Shown here in pieces: positions 38,894 through 47,118 of a stretch of DNA of 64,000 nt (positions within the stretch are counted from its first letter, which is position 1; every line of letters begins with the position of its first letter). The position numbers were made by a program, and so were the translations under genes. Source of the stretch: Sphingomonas canadensis (GTDB lineage: Bacteria > Pseudomonadota > Alphaproteobacteria > Sphingomonadales > Sphingomonadaceae); assembly GCF_026013525.1 (NCBI RefSeq), contig NZ_JAPDRA010000005.1:186001-250000 (forward strand). The letters are read 5' to 3'. Below the pieces are notes generated by a model. It searched no databases, was not told the origin of the DNA, and saw only the letters and a program-made list of their open reading frames with translations.

Positions 38894-40174
38894 ATGAAGA
38901 AACTCATGATGGTCGCTTTGGCTTCCGCCATTTCGATCGGCGTCGTCATGCCCGCCTCGGCGCAGAAGGAGGATAAGAAGGCCAAGGAAAAGGCGCCGAA
39001 GGAAACGCCGCTCCAGGTAGGCGACAAGTTCCGCAAGGTGGCCGGTGATGCCGACAAGGCGATCACCGACAAGAAGTACGACGTCGCCGCCGCCAAGATC
39101 GGCGAGGCCGAGGCGCTGATCAAGAACGACGACGAGAAATACTATTGGGCCGACATGCTTCTCCGCCTGTCGCTCGGCAACAACGACAACGTGGCCCAGA
39201 TGCGCGCGATCGACGTGCTGGTGGCGAGCCCGCGCACCCCGCCGGAGCGCGCGCGCGTGCTCAGCGCGCACCGTGCGATGGGCGCGGCGAACGACGCCTA
39301 TAACGCCAAGAAATACGCTGAGGCGATCCCGCTGCTGCTGAAGGCGCGCGAGCTGGGCCGTACCGATATCGACATTTCGGTGATGCTGGCGAACTCCTAT
39401 TCGAACACCGGCAAGAATTCCGAAGCTGTGGTGGAGCTGGAAAAGGCGATCGCAGACAGCAAGGCCGCCGGCCAGAAGGCTCCGGAGAGCTGGTACAAGT
39501 TCGCGATCACCCGCGTGAACGCCGCTGGCGATCCCTCGGCCACCGCCGGCTGGCTGCTGCGCTACCTGACGGACTATCCCACAGTCGCCAACTGGCGCTG
39601 GGGCACCGTGGTCTATCGCGACGCGGTGAAGCGCAACGGATCGTTCGACAATCTGTCGCGGCTGGGCCTGTTCCGCCTGATGCGCACCACCGGCGCGCTG
39701 GCCGATCAGCAGGATTATTTCGACTATGTGAAAGCCGCGCTGGAACTCGGCCTGCCGTTCGAAGCGCAGGCGGTGATCAAGGAAGGCGAGACCAGCGGCA
39801 AGATCCCGAGCGATGCGTCGGCCTTCGTCCAGCTCAAGGCGACCGCGGCGTCCGGCGTGCGCGCCGAATCGCCGATCGAGGAGCTGGTGAAGGGTGCGCA
39901 GGCGGCGAAGAACGGTAAGGAAGCCGCGTCGGCCGGCGACGTGCTGATCGGCCTGGGCAACTATGCCCGTGCGGTCGAGCTGTACGATCTCGCGCTGTCG
40001 AAGGGCGGCGTGGCGACGGAGACGGTGACCTTCAACCGCGCCGTCGCGCTGATGCTGGCGGGCCGCAAGGCCGATGCCCGCCCGGGCTTCGCCGCGGTTT
40101 CCACCAAGCCGCTGGCCGATGTCGCGCGCTATTGGCTGACCTATATCGATCTGCCCGCCGCGCTCGCCCAGTGA
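38894..40174 (+). CDS. Exported TPR-like helical-repeat protein
   Basis: A 426-residue protein with a signal peptide (MKKLMMVALASAISIGVVMPASAQ) cleaved after ASA or SAQ. The mature part starts with a Lys-rich patch and is then a chain of helical pairs of TPR type, clearest at AYNAKKYAEAIPLLLKARELG, shown here as YNAKKYAEAIPLLLKARE, and at LIGLGNYARAVELYDLALSKG. Such proteins are protein-interaction scaffolds in the periplasm. A strong hairpin terminator follows at 40201. Confidence 0.82.
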   Translation: MKKLMMVALASAISIGVVMPASAQKEDKKAKEKAPKETPLQVGDKFRKVAGDADKAITDKKYDVAAAKIGEAEALIKNDDEKYYWADMLLRLSLGNNDNVAQMRAIDVLVASPRTPPERARVLSAHRAMGAANDAYNAKKYAEAIPLLLKARELGRTDIDISVMLANSYSNTGKNSEAVVELEKAIADSKAAGQKAPESWYKFAITRVNAAGDPSATAGWLLRYLTDYPTVANWRWGTVVYRDAVKRNGSFDNLSRLGLFRLMRTTGALADQQDYFDYVKAALELGLPFEAQAVIKEGETSGKIPSDASAFVQLKATAASGVRAESPIEELVKGAQAAKNGKEAASAGDVLIGLGNYARAVELYDLALSKGGVATETVTFNRAVALMLAGRKADARPGFAAVSTKPLADVARYWLTYIDLPAALAQ

Positions 40175-40200
40175 GCGCGGCGCCACGGCGCGGATAGGGA

Positions 40201-40227
40201 AAGGGGCGGCCCGGTGCCGCCCCTTTT
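40201..40227 (+). terminator. Intrinsic terminator after the TPR-like gene
   Basis: AAGGGGCGGC (40201-40210) and GCCGCCCCTT (40216-40225) form a perfect 10-bp stem with a CCGGT loop, followed by TT. The stem also lies at the 3' end of the convergent Lrp gene and could serve both. Confidence 0.8.
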
Positions 40228-40243
40228 CATTTCAGCCGGATTT

Positions 40244-40717
40244 TCATTTCAGGCGGACGGGAACCCCGGGGATCTGCTTGGCGGTGCGGATCGTGAGCGA
40301 CGTCTTCACATGCTCGACGTTGGGCGCCGGGGTTAGCTGGGTGGTCAGCAGCTTCTGAAAGCTCTGCAGGTCGGTGGCGACGATCTTCAGGATGAAGTCG
40401 ATCTCGCCGTTGAGCATATGGCATTCGCGGACCTCGGGAATGTCCGCGACATGCGCCTCGAACGCCCGCAGATCGGCCTCCGCCTGGCTGCGCAGGCTCA
40501 CCATCGCGAATACGGTCAGGCCGTAACCCAGCGCTTCGGCGTCCAGCGCGGCATGATATCCGCGGATCGCCCCCTGGTCCTCCAGCGCGCGCACGCGGCG
40601 CAGGCAAGGCGGGGCGGTCAACCCCACGCGCTCGGCCAGTTCGACGTTGGTCATGCGGCCATTTTCCTGCAGCAGGTCCAGTATCCGCATGTCGATATCG
40701 TCGAACCGCATCGGCAT
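40244..40717 (-). CDS. Lrp/AsnC-family transcriptional regulator
   Basis: A 157-residue regulator. The N-terminal helix-turn-helix is RILDLLQENGRMTNVELAER followed by VGLTAPPCLRRVRALEDQG; the C-terminal RAM ligand-binding domain contains VRECHMLNGEIDFILKIVA. ATG 40717 is preceded by AGGAGG, 4 nt away, and a second ATG two codons in is also usable. Such proteins sense amino acids and form octamers. It is divergent from the histidine kinase gene; its target is unknown. Confidence 0.93.
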   Translation of the reverse strand: MPMRFDDIDMRILDLLQENGRMTNVELAERVGLTAPPCLRRVRALEDQGAIRGYHAALDAEALGYGLTVFAMVSLRSQAEADLRAFEAHVADIPEVRECHMLNGEIDFILKIVATDLQSFQKLLTTQLTPAPNVEHVKTSLTIRTAKQIPGVPVRLK

Positions 40718-40891
40718 CCGTCCTCCTGCATCATTGCTGCGCCACGCAACCGGTAAGCATAAGATTATTACGCCGCAACACATTTGTCCCACATTGCGAC
40801 GTGCCGAATTGGTGACTTGGGCGGCTGGGCTTCCGGGGTTAAGGAATCCTTACGGCGCGCGTTCCGGCAGCGCCCAGGGAACAGGGTTCAG

Positions 40892-43498
40892 GTGCGCTTC
40901 GACGATACGCTTGAGACGGTTCTCGCCGGCGATCTCGGCACTCCCTATGGCATGCAATCCGCATGGCGCCAGCTCGTCGACCTGATCGGCCGCGGCAGGG
41001 CGCTTCCTGATCCGCGCGCTCTCAACATCCTGCGCGGGATTCGCGAGAAGGTACCGCTCGCGGTGCGCGCGGCCAGCGCCCGGGGGCTGGAATTCGCGAA
41101 CCCGCCTCCCGCGCTGGTCCGGCTGCTCGCGGTCGATGAGGTCAAGGTGGCCGTGCCGGTACTGCGCAGCGCCCGCCTGAGCACCGCGGACTGGGTGCAG
41201 CTCCTGCCCGAGCTTTCGCCCGCAGGCCGCGCCGTACTGCGCAATCGCCGCGACCTGAGCCCGGTGGTCCGCCGCGCGCTGGAGAGCTTCGGACCGATCG
41301 ACTTCATCCTGCCCGACGAATCCGTGCCTGACGTGCCGGAAGTTCCCGTCGAGCCCGAAATCGCCGCTGCGGTGGCGCCGGAGCAGGGTGGAGAGGGCTG
41401 GACAGAAGCGGCGGTCACGCCCGATTCGGCGCCGGAGCCTGTCGTTGTATCCGAAGCGGAGCCTGAAATCGCCGAGGCCGCGCCCGTTCCGGAAGCGCTT
41501 GTCCCGCCCGCAGCAATCGAGGCCGAGGCTGCCCCGCTTGAAGTGGAGCCCCCGATCGCGGCGACGGACGCCGTGGTCGCGGTTCCTGCCGAATCGCCCG
41601 CCGGGACGGTCGCGTCCGAAGAAGCGCGGCACCCGGCCGCCGAGGTTGCCGCGCCGGCCGCCGATCCAGCTCCTCCTCCGCCGCCGGCCGAGGCTGATCT
41701 GGCGCGTGCGAATCTGGCCGGGGCGGGCGTGTTCGCCGGGGCTGCCTGGCTCGCCCCGGTGGATGCCGCCGTCGAGGAGGTCGCGCCGGTTGCGGAGGTG
41801 CCTGCCGCTCCCGTCACCGTCACGCCGCCGCCGGTGCCCGTCGCGCCGATCTTCACCGCGCCCGCACCCGCGCCCGTAGTGGAGGCGCCCAAGGGGCCGC
41901 CCGAGCAGATGGTCGACTGGACGCAGGTGCTCGCCACGCCTACGGCCGCGGCAGCGCCGGTACCGGCGCCCGAGCATGCCGCGATGCCGGCACCACAGCC
42001 CGAGGCCGCATCGATGCCCCCCGAACCGCTTCACCCCCAGGAGGCCGCCGCGCCCGCCGTTCCGGCGGGTGGCGAAAGCTCCGTTTTGGTGGAAGCCGTT
42101 GTCGAGGAAGAAGATTTCTCGTTCGTTTCGCTGGCGCGAGTCGCCGCGGCGATACCCATTTCGGCGATTGTAGCGGCTCCGGAACCCATGCCGGTCCAAT
42201 CCGGGACAACCGGGGCAACGAGCCGGTCGGAGCCGATTGCGCAGCCCGCCGAAGCGGCTCAGGAAGCGCCCATGGCCACGATCGACACGATCTTCGCCGA
42301 CGCGCCCGAAGCCGCCGCAGCGCCGCATGCCGACACGCATGCCTCTGCCGCACCGGGCGACGAGGCGCAGGAAGGACCCTTCCAGATTGCCGAGGTTGTC
42401 GCGCGAATCGATGCGTTCTGGCGCGATCGCGAGGCGGCCCAGATCCGCGGCGATGGCGGGGTTCGCGCCGTGCCGGTTGCGGACAGCTTCCGGTTCGAGA
42501 CCGATGCCAAGGGCGTGATCCGCTGGGTGGAGGGCGTTTCGCGCGCGCCGCTCGTGGGACTTTCGCTGGAGGGCGTGCCGGGGGGCGCGGGCTCGCAGGT
42601 TGATGGTGTCGCGTCGGGCGCTTTCCGCCGCCGCGCGGGCTTCTCCAACGCCCGGTTGCTGATCGATGGCGAATCGGATGCCTCCGGCGCCTGGCTGATG
42701 TCGGCGATCCCGGTGTTCGATCCCGCCAACGGCCGCTTCACCGGCTATCGCGGCACCGCCCGGCGACCGCGCGCGGACGAGCGCGCCGAGCCGGTTCGGG
42801 CCGCCGCCGCCCGCGCAACGCCGGCCGACTCGCTCCGCCAGCTCGTCCATGAGCTGCGCACCCCTACCAACGCCATCGCCGGCTTCGCCGAGATGATCGA
42901 GACGCAGATGCTCGGCCCGGTCGCCGATCCCTATCGCGACCGCGCGACCGTCATTCGCTCGCAGGCCAAGGAGCTGCTGGGCGCGATCGACGATCTCGAC
43001 CTGGCGGCGCGGCTGGACAGTTCCGCGCTGTCGCTCGTGCCCGGCCGCGTCGCGCTGCGGCCGCTGCTCGCGGGCATTGCCGACGATCTGGCGCAGCTCG
43101 CCGCGTTGCGCGGATCGTGCATCGCGCTGCCGGTGGACGATCTGGCGGTGAACGGCGATCGCCGCGCCGTGGAGCGCCTGTTGTCGCGGCTGATGGCCAC
43201 GCTGGTTTCCGCGAGCACCATGGGCGAGCGGATCGGCGTTCGCACCGCGACCGAGGGTGAGGCTGTGCTGATCACGATCGATCGCCCCCAGGCGCTCTCC
43301 GACTATCCGGGCGACAAGGTGCTGGGCATCGACGACGAGGATGGCGACACATCGCTGCTGGGCGCCGGATTCGCCCTGCGGCTGGCGCGGAATCTGGCGC
43401 GCGAGCTGGGCGGCGGGCTGGTGATCGGGCCGGAAAGCTTGACTCTTCGCCTCCCTGCCTTCGAAAATAAGCCGGTGGGTCAGGCACATCTAAGCTGA
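40892..43498 (+). CDS. Histidine-kinase-like protein with degenerate ATPase and long Ala/Pro linker
   Basis: An 868-residue cytoplasmic protein from GTG 40892 (VRFDDTLETVLAGD, preceded by CAGGG); an upstream TTG at 40784 is possible. Residues about 20-130 are helical. About 140-490 are a low-complexity Ala/Pro/Glu/Val region. A PAS-like domain follows (FRFETDAKGVIRWVEGVSR), then a HisKA helix with the phospho-acceptor (LVHELRTPTNAIAGFAEMI, His at about residue 653). The HATPase part lacks the N-box Asn (ERLLSRLMATLVSAS) and the G1 DxGxG motif, but keeps a GAGFALRLARNL G2-like stretch. It may be a kinase with poor activity or a phosphatase/scaffold. Not membrane anchored. Confidence 0.82.
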   Translation: MRFDDTLETVLAGDLGTPYGMQSAWRQLVDLIGRGRALPDPRALNILRGIREKVPLAVRAASARGLEFANPPPALVRLLAVDEVKVAVPVLRSARLSTADWVQLLPELSPAGRAVLRNRRDLSPVVRRALESFGPIDFILPDESVPDVPEVPVEPEIAAAVAPEQGGEGWTEAAVTPDSAPEPVVVSEAEPEIAEAAPVPEALVPPAAIEAEAAPLEVEPPIAATDAVVAVPAESPAGTVASEEARHPAAEVAAPAADPAPPPPPAEADLARANLAGAGVFAGAAWLAPVDAAVEEVAPVAEVPAAPVTVTPPPVPVAPIFTAPAPAPVVEAPKGPPEQMVDWTQVLATPTAAAAPVPAPEHAAMPAPQPEAASMPPEPLHPQEAAAPAVPAGGESSVLVEAVVEEEDFSFVSLARVAAAIPISAIVAAPEPMPVQSGTTGATSRSEPIAQPAEAAQEAPMATIDTIFADAPEAAAAPHADTHASAAPGDEAQEGPFQIAEVVARIDAFWRDREAAQIRGDGGVRAVPVADSFRFETDAKGVIRWVEGVSRAPLVGLSLEGVPGGAGSQVDGVASGAFRRRAGFSNARLLIDGESDASGAWLMSAIPVFDPANGRFTGYRGTARRPRADERAEPVRAAAARATPADSLRQLVHELRTPTNAIAGFAEMIETQMLGPVADPYRDRATVIRSQAKELLGAIDDLDLAARLDSSALSLVPGRVALRPLLAGIADDLAQLAALRGSCIALPVDDLAVNGDRRAVERLLSRLMATLVSASTMGERIGVRTATEGEAVLITIDRPQALSDYPGDKVLGIDDEDGDTSLLGAGFALRLARNLARELGGGLVIGPESLTLRLPAFENKPVGQAHLS

Positions 43499-43501
43499 TC
43501 G

Positions 43502-44578
43502 ATGGGAGAGGGCAGCCCAGCGCGCGACCAGCGCCGCGGGGCTTATCGTGCCCCTGCGCCCTCGGCCCAGGCGCTGGTGGATTGGCCTGAGAGCTTCGGT
43601 AACCGCTTCTCTATCTTCGTCGATACCGAAGAGGAGTTCGACTGGGGCCGCCCGCTGCAGCGCGAATCATCGGAAACGCGCGCCATCGCGGCGTTGCCGC
43701 GGCTGCATCGCCGATTCGCCGAACGCGGCGTGCCGAGCGTCTATCTGGTCGATTATCCGGTGGCGGCCGATCCCGCCGCGGTGGAGACGATCGCCGCGCT
43801 GATCGCGGAGGACGGCCGCTCGACGGTGGGCACCCAGCTTCATCCCTGGGTGATGCCGCCGTTCGAGGAAGAGGTGAACGGTTTCAACAGCTTCGCCGGC
43901 AATCTGCCCGAAGCGCTGGAACGGGCCAAGTTGACGCTGCTGACGGAGACGATCGCGAAAGCGTTCGGGGCGCCGCCGCTGATCTATCGTGCCGGCCGTT
44001 ATGGCATCGGCCCGCGCACGGCGGGGCTGCTGGCGGAACTGGGCTACCGGATCGATAGCTCGATGCGATCGGCCTATGATTATTCGGCGGAGGGCGGGCC
44101 GGATTTCACCGCGATTCGCAACGCAGCGTTCCGCTTCGGCCCCGGCGATGCGCTGGTGGAGCTGCCGCTCACCACGATATTCACCGGGCGGCTGCGCAAG
44201 GCGGGAGCCGGGCTGTTCCATGCGCTCGGCCGCGTGCCGCATGCGCGCGGGGTGGCGGCGCGGCTCGGCCTGCTCTCGCGCGTTGCGCTGACGCCGGAAG
44301 ACATGCCGATCGCCGACGCGCTGGAGGCGATCCGCATCGCGGCGGGGGAGGGCGAGCGGCTGCTCAACTTCAGCTATCATTCGCCCTCGGCGGAACCCGG
44401 GCACACGCCCTATGTGCGCGACGCGGCCGATCTCGCCGCGTTCGATCGCTGGTGGGATTCGGCGCTCGACCTGCTCGACCGGCTGGGATTCCGGCCCGCA
44501 TCCCAGGCCGATCTGATCGCGGCGGCTTGCGGGAAGGGCGCTGCTTCCGCTAACGCCCCGGGTGCTGGGGGCCTGTAG
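43502..44578 (+). CDS. Polysaccharide deacetylase family protein
   Basis: A 358-residue protein. The NodB-like deacetylase motifs are FSIFVDTEEEFDWG (metal Asp), VGTQLHPWVMPPF (metal His) and RAGRYGIGPRTAGLL, with FSYHSPSAEPGHTPYV near the end. It begins 3 nt after the kinase-like gene, so the two are probably co-transcribed. No signal peptide was seen. Its last 10 nt, including the TAG stop, are the first bases of a tRNA gene. Substrate unknown; related proteins lie in exopolysaccharide loci. Confidence 0.86.
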   Translation: MGEGSPARDQRRGAYRAPAPSAQALVDWPESFGNRFSIFVDTEEEFDWGRPLQRESSETRAIAALPRLHRRFAERGVPSVYLVDYPVAADPAAVETIAALIAEDGRSTVGTQLHPWVMPPFEEEVNGFNSFAGNLPEALERAKLTLLTETIAKAFGAPPLIYRAGRYGIGPRTAGLLAELGYRIDSSMRSAYDYSAEGGPDFTAIRNAAFRFGPGDALVELPLTTIFTGRLRKAGAGLFHALGRVPHARGVAARLGLLSRVALTPEDMPIADALEAIRIAAGEGERLLNFSYHSPSAEPGHTPYVRDAADLAAFDRWWDSALDLLDRLGFRPASQADLIAAACGKGAASANAPGAGGL

Positions 44579-44644
44579 CTCAATGGTTAGAGCTGGCCGC
44601 TCATAACGGCTAGGTTGGGGGTTCGAGTCCCTCCGGGCCTACCA
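44569..44644 (+). tRNA. tRNA with CAT anticodon, probably tRNA-Ile2 (lysidine-modified)
   Basis: Cloverleaf by eye: acceptor GGGCCTG/CGGGCCT, D-arm GCTC/GAGC, anticodon stem GGCCG/CGGCT with loop CTCATAA, T-arm GGGGG/CCCTC with TTCGAGT loop, and encoded CCA. The CAT anticodon could be Met or Ile2. The D-loop AATGGTTA and the GGGCCTGTAGCTCA start resemble Ile tRNAs, so Ile2 is favoured. The 5' end overlaps the deacetylase stop codon. Confidence 0.9.
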
Positions 44645-44804
44645 GTGCCCCCTGGCCCGCCGTCAAAGGGCAAGCTCCTCGCTTGCGCGGCCCGGCGATA
44701 ACGTTACGCTCATAAATTGCGCTCAGGCTGGCCCGTGCAGGCGGGCAAGGGCGGCATGTGGCGTCTTGCCGTGCTTGCACGAACCCCAGCGGATGGAGGA
44801 TTTT

Positions 44805-44927
44805 ATGATGTATGGTGGCGGTCAGAACGATGGCGGTGCCGCGGGCGACGGCAGCGGCGGCACGCCCTCGCCGCAGCCCACGCCCACGCCTACGCCGAGG
44901 CCCACCAAGCCGGGTATCGACTGCTGA
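44805..44927 (+). CDS. 40-residue Gly/Pro-rich small protein ending in Cys
   Basis: ATG 44805 is preceded by a strong site (GGAGGA, then TTTT) and opens a 40-codon frame: MMYGGGQNDGGAAGDG, then a Gly/Ser stretch, PTPTPTPRPTKP and the end GIDC. Its TGA overlaps the ATG of the next gene (TGATG), so the two are translationally coupled. No membrane helix is visible. It is too short for usual gene callers. Function unknown; the coupling suggests it is a real partner of the downstream membrane protein. Confidence 0.62.
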   Translation: MMYGGGQNDGGAAGDGSGGTPSPQPTPTPTPRPTKPGIDC

Positions 44928-45367
44928 TGGATCTGCCGTTCCTGGCATTCTGTTTCGGGATGGCGGCGGTGATGACCGCCGCCAGCCTGACGGTCATCGC
45001 CTATCCCGATGTGCCGCTGGCACGCGGGGCGCTGGTGGTGTTCGTCAATTGGGTGCTGGGAACGGTATTCGCACTGTCCACCAACATCACCGATGGCTGG
45101 TGGTTCAACATCCTGATCGATCTGGCGTCGGCTGTGGCGCTGCTGCGGCTGGGGCGGGGACGGTGGCAGGTCGGGCTGGGGCTTACCTATTGCATCCAGC
45201 TATGCGGACACCTGTTCTATGCGTTGACGATCACGCGCGGTCAGGCGGCGGCCTGGCCCTATTATAGCTGGCTTACCGCGATCGCCTGGCTTCAGTTGCT
45301 GCTGGTGGCGGGATGGGCTGCCGACGTGTGGTGGCGCAGTTCCCGCGCGGCGCGCGCCCAGCCCTGA
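44927..45367 (+). CDS. Small polytopic membrane protein, unknown
   Basis: A 146-residue protein with four hydrophobic segments (AFCFGMAAVMTAASLTVIAY, ALVVFVNWVLGTVFAL, WWFNILIDLASAVALLRL, and AWLQLLLVAGWAADVWW), ending in a basic tail. It begins on the stop codon of the 40-residue gene. Its shape recalls small phage or accessory membrane proteins, but no family was recognised. tRNA-Pro lies 69 nt downstream. Confidence 0.7.
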   Translation: MDLPFLAFCFGMAAVMTAASLTVIAYPDVPLARGALVVFVNWVLGTVFALSTNITDGWWFNILIDLASAVALLRLGRGRWQVGLGLTYCIQLCGHLFYALTITRGQAAAWPYYSWLTAIAWLQLLLVAGWAADVWWRSSRAARAQP

Positions 45368-45435
45368 TCGCGGTGTTCCCGCACCCCCTTCACGCGGCCG
45401 CCCGCTGCGGCTAGGGGATCGCGACGCTTCCGTGT

Positions 45436-45514
<79 letters not shown>

Positions 45515-45553
45515 ACCATTCCGAAGACGCAATCGCATGAACGCCCGGGCGGT

Positions 45554-46435
45554 TCAGGCCGGGCGGCCTCCCAGCCATAGGGCTAGGTTGGCCGCGTAGC
45601 GGCGGATGGCGCGCTGGGCCTCCGGGGCGTGGCGCAGGCCGTCGCCGGGGGCTTCGCTGACGAAGCTGGGACAGCCCGTCGCGGGGTCCCAGTTGTAATC
45701 GGCGAAATGATGGAAGGTGGATTGCGCCAGCGCCGGGCCGTGTCCTGCGGAGCGCTCGAACGCGACGGCGATGTTGAAGGTCCGCCCGGTCGTCCGGCTG
45801 GTGCCGGTGGTGATCACGCGGGCCGTGGGGTCGCCCGGCGGGGCGCCCACCGCGCCCTCATGCGGGTGCGCGGGCAGATACCGGATCAGGCCGCCGGGCG
45901 CATCAGGATCGCGGAGCAGGGCATGGGGCTCTCCCAGCGGCGCGATCTCCTGGAAATCGCCGTTCGCGCCCGAATGATAGTTGGGCCACAGGATATAGCC
46001 GGTCTCGCGATCGTCGGGCACGTGGCGCGTGCCGTCCGGATCGGGATTGTGGCTGTGGAAGAAATGCGCGCTGCCGACGCCGCCCAGCGTGCAGACGGAG
46101 CAGCCCAAATCCATATGATCGCGCGTGACCATCAGCCCGCCGCCCCGGCGCCAGAACCGGTCGATCGCCGCGCAATCGGCGGGATCCAGCCCGTCGCCGG
46201 TATCCACTGCGAACAGCCAGAGCGCGTCGTAATCCGAAGCGTCGATCGTCGAGAGCACCGGGTCCGGACTGCCGGGCCCGGTACGGTCGCGCGCGGTGAC
46301 GTGGCAGAGCGGCGCGCCGTCGGGGCCGGTCAGCCCCGCCACGTGATCGCGCAGCAGCGAGAATCGCCCGATGTGCCAATCGTCGGCGATCGGCGGGATC
46401 GTGGTCTGCAGCAGGATGCGAATCGGTGAAGCCAT
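45554..46435 (-). CDS. ThuA/glutamine-amidotransferase-like hypothetical protein
   Basis: A 293-residue soluble protein. IRILLQTTIPPIADDWHIGR at the start, DALWLFAVDTGDGLDPAD, and a conserved-looking stretch RRGGGLMVTRDHMDLGCSVC then GVGSAHFFHSHNPD suggest a ThuA-like or GATase1-like Rossmann fold; Cys and His clusters could form an active or metal site. Later motifs FHHFADYNWDPATGCPSF are also striking. ATG 46435 lacks a strong ribosome site. Substrate and pathway unknown. Confidence 0.68.
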   Translation of the reverse strand: MASPIRILLQTTIPPIADDWHIGRFSLLRDHVAGLTGPDGAPLCHVTARDRTGPGSPDPVLSTIDASDYDALWLFAVDTGDGLDPADCAAIDRFWRRGGGLMVTRDHMDLGCSVCTLGGVGSAHFFHSHNPDPDGTRHVPDDRETGYILWPNYHSGANGDFQEIAPLGEPHALLRDPDAPGGLIRYLPAHPHEGAVGAPPGDPTARVITTGTSRTTGRTFNIAVAFERSAGHGPALAQSTFHHFADYNWDPATGCPSFVSEAPGDGLRHAPEAQRAIRRYAANLALWLGGRPA

Positions 46436-46603
46436 GATGTCCTCCCGGGCGGGGCCGTGGCGGGGAGGGCAGGGCCGCTCCGCGCCGGCGCGTGACGGAA
46501 TATCGGCGCGAACCTGGCATCCTGCAACCGGGCTGTCCGCCTTCGGGAGGAAGGCTGCGGACCGGCGTGGCGCCCCCGCGCGGACTGGAGCTCCGCCCGA
46601 ATC

Positions 46604-46630
46604 AAAAAGGGCGCCCCTTGCGGGACGCCC
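46604..46630 (-). terminator. Intrinsic terminator of the small lipoprotein gene
   Basis: On the minus strand GGGCGTCCC (46630-46622), GCAA loop and GGGGCGCCC (46617-46609) form a stem of nine pairs (one G-U), followed by TTTTT (46608-46604). It lies 42 nt after the lipoprotein stop. Confidence 0.88.
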
Positions 46631-46671
46631 CCTTGATCTCGACCCAGGCCGCCAGGCGGCCTGGACGCGAA

Positions 46672-46863
46672 TTACATCGCGTTGCCGGTCACGTTCTCGA
46701 CCGGGGCGCCGACGTTCTCGGCCATCACGTCCGCGCCGTTGTCATAATCGCTGACATTGGCTTCGACGGTGTTGGCTTCGGTGGTGTTGTTGGTGGCCGC
46801 AGGCGTGCAGGCCGCAAGCGTCATCAGGCCGGCGGCAGCAGCAACAGTGAGGACCTTCTTCAT
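46672..46863 (-). CDS. Small Asn/Val-rich lipoprotein
   Basis: A 63-residue protein with a lipoprotein signal: MKKVLTVAAAAGLMTLAAC, where the Cys in LAAC is the lipidation site. The mature part is only about 45 residues, acidic and rich in Asn, Glu, Thr and Val (TPAATNNTTEANTVEANV). Start ATG 46863 is fixed by the signal sequence; a strong intrinsic terminator follows. No family recognised; similar tiny lipoproteins are common in sphingomonads. Confidence 0.8.
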   Translation of the reverse strand: MKKVLTVAAAAGLMTLAACTPAATNNTTEANTVEANVSDYDNGADVMAENVGAPVENVTGNAM

Positions 46864-47118
46864 CTCGGTTGCTCCCAATGATAAGCAATCATTCGCGGCC
46901 GGCCCGATTGCCGTCGCGAAGCTGTCCACATAGCGGTAGTTACGTTTGCGTCAATCGCAATTTCGGTCGCCGTTCCCGCTGTTGGACAAATTTCCGCCCG
47001 TTTTACGCCATCGGACGGCCATATACACGCACCGCAGAACCCCCCTCCCGGAAGCCTTCGTTGCAACGCCGCAATTATCACGAAGCGGCGTACCGGGCGA
47101 GCTTTTTTGTGTGTCCGG

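Noticed and set aside
44569..44644. Elongator tRNA-Met
   Set aside because: The anticodon CAT allows it, but the acceptor and D-loop look like Ile2. Not fully excluded.
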